The notes beneath the pieces were generated by a model. The model saw nothing but the letters and a program-made list of their open reading frames with translations, made no database searches and had not been told where the DNA came from. Shown here piece after piece: positions 54,934-61,894 of a stretch of 64,000 nt of DNA. Within the stretch, counting starts at the first letter, position 1. Each line of letters opens with the position of its first letter. The stretch spans positions 124,001 to 188,000 of the forward strand of contig NZ_JANDBD010000011.1 of assembly GCF_024320865.1 (NCBI RefSeq), read 5' to 3'. This DNA is from Mycolicibacterium arenosum (GTDB lineage: Bacteria > Actinomycetota > Actinomycetes > Mycobacteriales > Mycobacteriaceae). A program made the translations under genes and the position numbers.

Positions 54934-56580
54934 ATGGCCAGCAGGAGTCGGGCGGTCGACTACATAGTCGACCAACTCGCAAGTCGTGGAATCGGTTTCG
55001 TGTTCGGCGTCGACGGCGCGAACATCGAGGACCTCTTCGACGCGCTGCGAAGCCATCCCGACATCACCGGCGTCCTCGCCAAGCACGAGTTCGCCGCCGC
55101 CACGATGGCCGACGGGTACAGCCGAGCGGGTGCGGAAGTCGGCGTGGTGGCCGCCACCTCGGGCGGCGGTGCGCTCAATCTCATTGCGGGGCTGGGGGAG
55201 TCGTACTCCAGTCGAATTCCGGTGCTGGCCCTGATAGGCCAGTCGCCCACCGCGCTGGACGGCCAGGGCGGGTTTCAGGACACCAGCGGTCGCGGTGGCT
55301 CGCTCGATGCGCTGCGGCTCTTCTCGGCGGTCTCGGTGTACTGCAGGCGGGTCGAGAACCCGGCCGATATCGGCACCCTGCTGGCCGAGGCGCTGGTGGC
55401 CGCCCGGCAGGGTGGCCCGGCGGTGCTGCTGTTACCGAAGGACGTGCAGCAGAGCGAGATCCGCGTGTCGAGGACGGTGTCCGTACCGAGCCACCGCCGC
55501 ACCCCCGACCCGCGGCCGGTCGCCGATCTGCTCGGCCGCACACCTGGCCGGGTCGTGATCATCGCCGGAGCCCAGGTCGCCCGCGACGACGCCCGTGCCG
55601 AGTTCGAGGCCCTGCGCGACGTGCTCGGCGCCGCTGTCATCGCGGCCCCCGACGCCAGGGACGTCAGCCCCGATGCACCCGTCGCGGGGGTGATGGGTCA
55701 CCCGGACGTGGGTGACGCCATCGGGGACTGCGAGGTGTGCCTGCTGGTCGGCACCCGGCTGCCCGTCACCACGCGGGTGGGCATCGAGCACGCGCGGACG
55801 TCGACCCCGACGCTGTCGATCGGAGCGGAGACGCCGTTCGTGCCGGCGGTGCACGTGCACTCCGACGACCTGCGACGGTCGCTTGCGCAGCTGACCGACC
55901 AGCTGCGGGACCGGCCGCGAAGCGAACCGGTAGCCATGTCGCACAACGCGTTACAGCCACCGACGCACGACGGCCCCGGCGTGCGCTACGGCGATGCGAT
56001 GACCGTGCTCGACGAGGAACTGCCGGGTGACGCGGACGTGGTGGTCGACGCGGGGAACAGCGGCGCCGCGGCGATTCACCTCCTGCCGGCACGCCGCGAC
56101 GGGCGCTTCGTCGTCGCACTCGGGATGGGTGGCATGGGCTTCAGCTTCGGTGCCGCCATCGGCATGTGCTTCGCGCGCGGGCGCCGAACGGTGGTGCTGG
56201 CCGGTGACGGGTCGTTCTTCATGCACGGGATGGAGATCCACACCGCCGTTCAGTACGGGCTGCCGCTGACCGTGGTGCTGTTCAACAACAACGCGCACGC
56301 GATGTGCGTGACCCGCGAGCGACTGTTCTACGGCGGCCTCGACAGCCGTAACCGCTTCACCACCAGCCGGCTCGGCGCCGGCCTCGCCGCGATGTTCCCC
56401 GGTCTGCCGTCCAGCGACGTCGCCGACGTCGAATCGATGCGGACCGCGCTGCGTGCGGCGCTGGCCCACGACGGTCCCGCCGTCATCAGCGTCGACTGCT
56501 CCGCCGACGAGATCCCGCCCTTCGCAGCATTTCTCACCACTACCACCAAGGAGGCCCACCGTGTCGCTGCCCGCACTTGA
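54934..56580 (+). CDS. Thiamine-diphosphate-dependent enzyme, acetolactate synthase-like
   Basis: This 548-residue protein has the three-domain ThDP layout. The catalytic Glu52 lies in AKHEFAAATMADGYSR, and the C-terminal cofactor motif GDGSFFMHGMEIHTAVQYGLPLTVVLFNNN spans about residues 424-453. Family members decarboxylate a 2-oxo acid and either release an aldehyde or join the unit to another carbonyl to form an acyloin. The donor and acceptor cannot be inferred. It heads an operon with KASIII-like and aminotransferase genes under a SigL-type promoter. Its end overlaps the next gene by 20 nt. Confidence 0.88.
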   Translation: MASRSRAVDYIVDQLASRGIGFVFGVDGANIEDLFDALRSHPDITGVLAKHEFAAATMADGYSRAGAEVGVVAATSGGGALNLIAGLGESYSSRIPVLALIGQSPTALDGQGGFQDTSGRGGSLDALRLFSAVSVYCRRVENPADIGTLLAEALVAARQGGPAVLLLPKDVQQSEIRVSRTVSVPSHRRTPDPRPVADLLGRTPGRVVIIAGAQVARDDARAEFEALRDVLGAAVIAAPDARDVSPDAPVAGVMGHPDVGDAIGDCEVCLLVGTRLPVTTRVGIEHARTSTPTLSIGAETPFVPAVHVHSDDLRRSLAQLTDQLRDRPRSEPVAMSHNALQPPTHDGPGVRYGDAMTVLDEELPGDADVVVDAGNSGAAAIHLLPARRDGRFVVALGMGGMGFSFGAAIGMCFARGRRTVVLAGDGSFFMHGMEIHTAVQYGLPLTVVLFNNNAHAMCVTRERLFYGGLDSRNRFTTSRLGAGLAAMFPGLPSSDVADVESMRTALRAALAHDGPAVISVDCSADEIPPFAAFLTTTTKEAHRVAART

Positions 56581-57208
56581 CGACATCACCGCGCCGCTGG
56601 ACGGTCTCGTCCGCATCGAAACCTCGCCGCGGGAGCGCGCCACGCCGATCATCATGGAGATGATGCGGTCGGTGTACCCGCACGACCAGGTCTTCGGCGA
56701 GTACTGCACCGTCAACGACTACGTCGACTGCCCACCCGACGACCTGTTCGGCTGGCTCGCCGACACGCGCAGCCTCGAGGAGTGGACCTACAGCCTGCGA
56801 GGCTTCACCCCGACGGACGACGCCGGGCTGTGGCTGGCCTACGACCGGCTCGGCTCGGACACCGAGATCTACACTCGCACCGTCGCGAACCGCGAGGCAC
56901 GCACCGTCGACTACCACTGCGCGTGGGATCAGGGCAGGCACCTCTGGATGATCTACCTGATGCGCGTGGTCGACGCCCAACTCGTCCTCGACAAGCCGGG
57001 ATCGGTGGTGCTGTGGACGAACTGCCACCACCCGTTCTACGACGAGAACCCGTACCCCGAGACCGCCCCGCCGCAACGGCCGGTGTGGGTCGGCGACTTC
57101 TGGGACATGTTCGGCGCGGGGCACCTGCTGGAACTGCGCAACCTCAAGGCGATCGCCGAGTACCGGCACCGCAACGGACTGCCGGTGACACCGGCCTGGA
57201 TGAGCTGA
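56561..57208 (+). CDS. SRPBCC-like (START-type) protein of the SigL-linked operon
   Basis: This 215-residue protein starts at a GTG with AAGGAGG 6 nt upstream, inside the end of the ThDP gene. The segment EYCTVNDYVDCPPDDLFGWLADTRSLEEWT, followed by alternating strands and WDQGRHLWMIYLMRVVDAQ, resembles SRPBCC ligand-binding folds. The C-terminal helix LLELRNLKAIAEYRHRNGLP would cover the pocket. It may be a cyclase, carrier or product-binding protein. The assignment is by fold impression only. Confidence 0.6.
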   Translation: MSLPALDDITAPLDGLVRIETSPRERATPIIMEMMRSVYPHDQVFGEYCTVNDYVDCPPDDLFGWLADTRSLEEWTYSLRGFTPTDDAGLWLAYDRLGSDTEIYTRTVANREARTVDYHCAWDQGRHLWMIYLMRVVDAQLVLDKPGSVVLWTNCHHPFYDENPYPETAPPQRPVWVGDFWDMFGAGHLLELRNLKAIAEYRHRNGLPVTPAWMS

Positions 57209-57218
57209 GGAGCGCATC

Positions 57219-58229
57219 GTGGTCAGCCTCATCGACGTCTCGACCTACCTGCCGGGCCCGCCGGTCGAGGCGGACTACTACGCCCGGTTCGCCGAGTCCG
57301 ACGACCTGCGCGACAACCTGATGTTCCGCGCTCCGCGGCGACGCCATCACGTGGCCGACGACGAGACCTCGGTCGACATGGTGGAGCGTGCCGCGGCGGG
57401 CCTCGTCGACCGCCACGGCGCCGATGTGCTCGCCGGCGTCGACGTGCTGATCACCCACACCCAGCTGCCGGACGTGCCGTTCTACGGCAGCGGGGGTGCC
57501 ATCGCACACCGCCTCGGCATGCGGCCCGGCACGGTGATCGACCTGCACAACGGCGGCTGCGCGGCATTCGTGTTGGGGCTCAAGCTGGCTCGCACCCTCA
57601 TCGCGGCGGGGGAGGGCCGCACCGCGCTGTTGGCGGTGGTGCAGAACGCGGCGGGCCAGGTGTTCGAGCAGCCGAGCGTTCGGCGCAAGGCGCAGGCGGC
57701 GGTACCGGGGGACGGCGCGGCGGTCGGGCTGGTGACCGCATCGGACGAGTCGCCGATCCTCGACGTCGAGTGCCGCACCTACGGCGAGTACGCCGGTGAC
57801 ATGACCATCGCGATCGACCCGCCGCGCAAGTGGTGGCAGGCCGGACCGGGGGAGGGTTACATCGGGTTCACCGAGGGCAAGATCACCAAGGTGCTGGCCC
57901 GCGGCAACCGCCAGGTGCCCGAGGTCGCGTACGCGGTGTGCGACCGAATCGGCGTCGCGCCAAAGGATCTCGACCTGTTGGTGACCAATCAGCCCAACCG
58001 GGTGTTCCTGCGCAACTGGCGCGAGGCGCTGGAACTGCCCGACGCACGCCACGTCGACACGTTCGACGACTGCGGCAACCTGTTCGCCGCGGGCATCCCG
58101 GTGAACCTGGACCGGGCGATCGGTTCGGGCGCGCTGGCGAAGGGCGACGTCGTGATGATGGCGGCGTTCGCGCACGCCGGTGACTTCGCCGGGGCCGCGG
58201 CGGTCAGGTGGGGAGGACGCATCGCATGA
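57219..58229 (+). CDS. 3-oxoacyl-ACP synthase III-like protein with altered catalytic triad
   Basis: This 336-residue KASIII/thiolase-fold protein has the nucleophile Cys114 in NGGCAAFVLGLKLA. At the place of the FabH catalytic His (PHQAN) it has TNQPN (residues 256-260), so Asn257 replaces His. The triad Asn is kept at 287 (DDCGNLFAAG). A normal FabH decarboxylates malonyl-ACP with this His, so the enzyme may transfer an acyl group without decarboxylation or use an activated partner. It starts 10 nt after the preceding stop. Confidence 0.85.
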   Translation: MVSLIDVSTYLPGPPVEADYYARFAESDDLRDNLMFRAPRRRHHVADDETSVDMVERAAAGLVDRHGADVLAGVDVLITHTQLPDVPFYGSGGAIAHRLGMRPGTVIDLHNGGCAAFVLGLKLARTLIAAGEGRTALLAVVQNAAGQVFEQPSVRRKAQAAVPGDGAAVGLVTASDESPILDVECRTYGEYAGDMTIAIDPPRKWWQAGPGEGYIGFTEGKITKVLARGNRQVPEVAYAVCDRIGVAPKDLDLLVTNQPNRVFLRNWREALELPDARHVDTFDDCGNLFAAGIPVNLDRAIGSGALAKGDVVMMAAFAHAGDFAGAAAVRWGGRIA

Positions 58230-59257
58230 CGGGGAGTCACGCCACCGCTCACGCCGTCGACGCCCTGACTCCCGCGGTGGACCCGTTCGCGTTGTCGCTC
58301 AACGAGAATCCGTTCCCCCCGCTGCCGTCGGTGCGCGCCGCGCTGGCCGCCTCGCTCGACACCGCGAACCGCTACCCGGAGTTCCTGCCCGACCGGTTGC
58401 GGTCGCTGATCGCGGCGCGCGTCGGAGTCGGCGACGCGCAGGTGGTGGTCGGTGCGGGGGCGACCGGCGTGATGGTTCAGGTGCTGCACGCGGTCACCAG
58501 CCCCGGCGACGCGGTCGTGATGGCGGCCCCGACGTTCGACGGCTACCCGATCTTCGCGCAGATGGCGCGACTGCGATCGGTACCGGTGGCACTCGACGCA
58601 CACGGCAGGCACGACCTGAACGCGATGGCCGAGGCGGCGCAGCGTGCTCGCGTCGTCGTGCTGTGCCGTCCGCACAATCCGACCGGCACGGTGGAAGCGG
58701 CCGCCGACGTCGAAGACTTCCTGGCGCGCGTGCCCTCGGACACCGTCGTCGTGCTGGACGAGGCGTACGTCGAGTTCCTGGCGCCCCAGCACCGGATCGA
58801 CGCCCCCGCACTGGTGGCCCGGCACCCGAACGTCGTGGTGCTGCGAACGTTCTCGAAGGCCTACGGGCTCGCGGGCCTGCGCATCGGCTACGGCTTCTGC
58901 GCACCGGAGCTGGCCCGCAGCCTGTGGACGATGCAGATCCCGTTCGGCATCGGTACCACCGGACTGGTCGGCGTGGCCGCCTCCTACGACGCGGAAGCTG
59001 AACTGCAGCAGCGCATTCGAACGATCTGTGCGGAAGGGCGCTATCTGCGGGCGCGGTTGCGGGCGATGGGCGTCTACAGCACCGACAGTCACGCCAACTT
59101 CGTCTATCTGCCAGCCCGCGCGACGCCGTGGCGTGAGGTGTTCGGCCGCACTCGCCTGCGGGTGCGCAGCTACGCCGACGGCGGGGTGCGGATCAGTGTC
59201 GGCGGCCGCAGTTCGTCGTGTGCCGTGCTCGCGGCGGTGGCACCGGGTGCGGTATGA
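58226..59257 (+). CDS. PLP-dependent aminotransferase, HisC-like
   Basis: The protein has 343 residues from ATG 58226, overlapping the KASIII-like stop (ATGA). The fold type I features are the N-terminal NENPFPP, the cofactor segment RPHNPTGTV, DEAYVEF, and the Schiff-base Lys211 in TFSKAYGLAGLRIGYG. It belongs to the histidinol-phosphate aminotransferase group, but its place next to the ThDP and KASIII-like enzymes makes amination of a pathway ketone more likely than histidine synthesis. Codon use matches the neighbours. Confidence 0.9.
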   Translation: MTGSHATAHAVDALTPAVDPFALSLNENPFPPLPSVRAALAASLDTANRYPEFLPDRLRSLIAARVGVGDAQVVVGAGATGVMVQVLHAVTSPGDAVVMAAPTFDGYPIFAQMARLRSVPVALDAHGRHDLNAMAEAAQRARVVVLCRPHNPTGTVEAAADVEDFLARVPSDTVVVLDEAYVEFLAPQHRIDAPALVARHPNVVVLRTFSKAYGLAGLRIGYGFCAPELARSLWTMQIPFGIGTTGLVGVAASYDAEAELQQRIRTICAEGRYLRARLRAMGVYSTDSHANFVYLPARATPWREVFGRTRLRVRSYADGGVRISVGGRSSSCAVLAAVAPGAV

Positions 59258-59264
59258 AGAGCCC

Positions 59265-59795
59265 GTGTCCCCCGCCCAGAGATCCGACGCGGAGAAGCCC
59301 GACGGCGCCAAGCCCGACCCCATCGCGCTGGCCCGCGCGAACTGGGAGAGGGCGGGTTGGGGTGAGGTCGCCGACGGGATGGTCGCCGTCACGTCGGTGA
59401 TGCGGGCGCACCAGATCCTGCTGGCCAGGGTGGAAGCGGCGCTGCGGCCCTACGACCTGAGCTTCTCCCGCTTCGAACTGCTGCGGCTGCTCGCGTTCTC
59501 GCACGCCGGAGCGCTGCCGATCACGAAGGCGTCAGACAGGTTGCAGGTGCACGTCACCAGCGTCACCCACGCGATCCGCAGGCTGGAGGCCGACGGCCTC
59601 GTCGAGCGGCTCCCGCACCCCACCGACGGACGCACCACCCTGGTCCAGCTGACCGACCTCGGGCGGTCCACGGTCGAGGACGCCACCGTGACGCTGAACA
59701 ACGACGTGTTCGCCGACATCGGGATCTCCGACGACTCATCACGGACGCTGGCCGCTGCGATCGAGGCGCTGCGTCACCACGCGGGAGATTTCTGA
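59265..59795 (+). CDS. MarR-family regulator at the end of the operon
   Basis: This 176-residue protein starts at a GTG 7 nt after the aminotransferase. The winged helix includes SFSRFELLRLLAFSHAGALPITKASDRLQVHVTSVTHAIRRLEADGLVERLPHPTDGRT. Such regulators often bind the pathway product or a precursor. It may repress the operon through the inverted repeat at 54886-54904. Confidence 0.88.
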   Translation: MSPAQRSDAEKPDGAKPDPIALARANWERAGWGEVADGMVAVTSVMRAHQILLARVEAALRPYDLSFSRFELLRLLAFSHAGALPITKASDRLQVHVTSVTHAIRRLEADGLVERLPHPTDGRTTLVQLTDLGRSTVEDATVTLNNDVFADIGISDDSSRTLAAAIEALRHHAGDF

Positions 59796-59819
59796 GGCCG
59801 CACCGGAGCGCGGCGTCGG

Positions 59820-61523
59820 TTACCGGTGGTAGCGCGTTTCTCCAGGCTTGATCGGTCCCTGCTCGGGTCTGCGCTGGATTCGCAGCTGGGCCGTCGGCGG
59901 TGTCGGTCCGTCGCCCGGGTCCGGCGAAAGTGGCTGAGCACCGGTTGTTTCGGGCCTGCGCTGGATCCTGAGCATCGCCGTCGGTTCCGCCGTATCAGCG
60001 CGCGCCGGGTCGGGGCGACGGTGAATTCTGAGCATGCCCGTCGGGGCTGCCGGAGCCGCCGGAGGAGCCACCGGCGCTCCCGCGCCCACCGGTACGGGCG
60101 CCTCGGCGACGGGTGCCTTGGCGGCGGGCGCCTTGGCGACGGGTCGAGCCGCCCTGCGTTTCACCACCCAGCCCGCCAGCGGTCCGGTCAGCAGCACGGC
60201 GACGAGGATCGCGACGCTCAGTCCGCAGATCACGACGTCGAAGGTGCTGGTGATCTGCTGCGCGAGATTGTTGCCGTACACACCGGTTGGGGACGGCTCG
60301 TCGTAGCGGGGGGCGAGCGCGACCCCGAGGACGAGTTGGGCGATCGTGAACACGGCGAGCACCCCGCTGAATGCGGCGATCACGGTCGACGACAGGCCGC
60401 CCTTGGCGAGGTTGCGTCGCAGCCAGACGGCGATGACGCCGGTGGTGAGGTTGAACCCGGCGAGCGCGATGGTGTCGTAGATCGAGTGCGGCAGTTCCAG
60501 GGTGCTCGTCACGAAGAAGTCGACGACGCGCAGGCCCGCTGCGGCGAACGCCCAGAAGGCGATGAGCGACAGGCACTTCAGGGCGGCACCGCGATACACC
60601 CCGAGATTCGGCGGGCGGATCAGGAACACGGCGTAGAGGGTCGTCGGCGCCACGATCGCCGCAGCGGCGGCCCACGCGAGAAAGCCCTCGTAACCGACTG
60701 CGGCAGTGGAGGTGTTCTGGGCGATGCCGTGGAAGGCGTCGACGTCGCGGCCCACACCGGCCACCCAGACCAGGAGCCCGGCCAGGACGGTCGATGCGCC
60801 GAGCGCGGTGGCGGCCAGGCGCCCCGCCGCGGACTTCTGCACGAGCCACGACGAGCCGATCGCGACGGCGGTCATCGCCACCGCGCCGTACAGCAGGGTG
60901 GTCACGACGACCGCCGCGTCGTGGGCGCCGAACGCGATGTCGGTGACGAAGAGATAGCGCAGTCGCAGGAACAGGTTGTACGCCACCGCGACGGCTGCGA
61001 GGGCGATCGAGGTGATGCCGATGATCCTGCTCGCGGAGTACCACCGCTGAAAGCTGTTGTCCTCAAGGGTCGTTGCGGTGATCGGCGGTTGCGCGGCGAG
61101 AACCGCGCCCGCGGCGCCCAGCCACGCACCGGGTCCGATACCCGGCGGAACCGCGCCGGTACCGGAGTAGAGGACGATCTGCTCGATGTGAAAGACGACG
61201 AAGCCGACCACGCCCAGGAAGTAGGCGACGCTCAACCAGAATCGAACTCGGCTCGCGCGGCGGGCATCCGCGCCCTGCGCCGTCAGCCGCAGCGGCGGGA
61301 CGTGCACGGCGAGCGCCCCGAGGACGGCGAGCACGGTCAGTGCGACCAGGACGGCGTAGACCGTGGAGTTGGTACCGGGGATTCCGAACCCGAAGTACAC
61401 GCTCCACGGGAGGAAGAGAGCGACGACGAGCAACACCGCCGCGGTGACATCGCGGACCAGATTGGCACGGATCGGCACGTAACCCGCCCCCGGCTGCGGA
61501 TCCCCGGTGCCGTGGTCAGTCAT
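59820..61523 (-). CDS. Multi-pass membrane protein with triple LRI-x-RRP tail
   Basis: The protein has 567 residues from ATG 61523, preceded by a GGGGGAC stretch. It begins with a short hydrophilic N-terminus and about ten hydrophobic helices between residues 25 and 460, including LVRDVTAAVLLVVALFLPWSVY. The cytosolic tail is Ala/Pro-rich and ends with three copies of (M/Q)LRI(H/Q)RRP(D/E). It resembles uncharacterised mycobacterial DUF-type membrane proteins. Frames upstream of 61523 look non-coding. Function unknown. Confidence 0.75.
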   Translation of the reverse strand: MTDHGTGDPQPGAGYVPIRANLVRDVTAAVLLVVALFLPWSVYFGFGIPGTNSTVYAVLVALTVLAVLGALAVHVPPLRLTAQGADARRASRVRFWLSVAYFLGVVGFVVFHIEQIVLYSGTGAVPPGIGPGAWLGAAGAVLAAQPPITATTLEDNSFQRWYSASRIIGITSIALAAVAVAYNLFLRLRYLFVTDIAFGAHDAAVVVTTLLYGAVAMTAVAIGSSWLVQKSAAGRLAATALGASTVLAGLLVWVAGVGRDVDAFHGIAQNTSTAAVGYEGFLAWAAAAAIVAPTTLYAVFLIRPPNLGVYRGAALKCLSLIAFWAFAAAGLRVVDFFVTSTLELPHSIYDTIALAGFNLTTGVIAVWLRRNLAKGGLSSTVIAAFSGVLAVFTIAQLVLGVALAPRYDEPSPTGVYGNNLAQQITSTFDVVICGLSVAILVAVLLTGPLAGWVVKRRAARPVAKAPAAKAPVAEAPVPVGAGAPVAPPAAPAAPTGMLRIHRRPDPARADTAEPTAMLRIQRRPETTGAQPLSPDPGDGPTPPTAQLRIQRRPEQGPIKPGETRYHR

Positions 61524-61894
61524 CGTGACGTCCCCCTTCTCGCCCGTGTCGGACGCGCGACACGCAGTCGAATTCTGACACGTTCGACGGGTAGCGCAAT
61601 GGTGGCTGGACACAGTCCACCAGAGCCGCGCGGATTGCAGGCGAATTCGGTGCGCGGCACACAGGCGCCACCAGCGCTGAAACGTTATTCGTCGTGTGGT
61701 CGATGCACTGGGTAACACCAACACGCGATGGTGCTCTTTGGAGTTAGCTGAGCGCTCGGCGAGCGACAGTGGTCCACCAGCGCTTTAGCGCGGTGAGAGC
61801 CATTGGGCGCCTCGTCGTCGCGATTTGCGGTAGCCTCGCTCGCGCCGTGGCTTCGCTCGACGGGTCAGGGCGCGCGCCGGAGAAGGAGGGGCTC

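Noticed and set aside
57219..58229. KASIII-like gene as ordinary fabH of primary fatty acid synthesis
   Set aside because: The PHQAN motif is changed and the gene lies in an operon with ThDP and aminotransferase genes, not with acpM-kasA.
58226..59257. Aminotransferase as the histidine-pathway hisC
   Set aside because: Motifs fit the HisC group, but there are no his genes near and the context is a different pathway; hisC is expected in the his operon.
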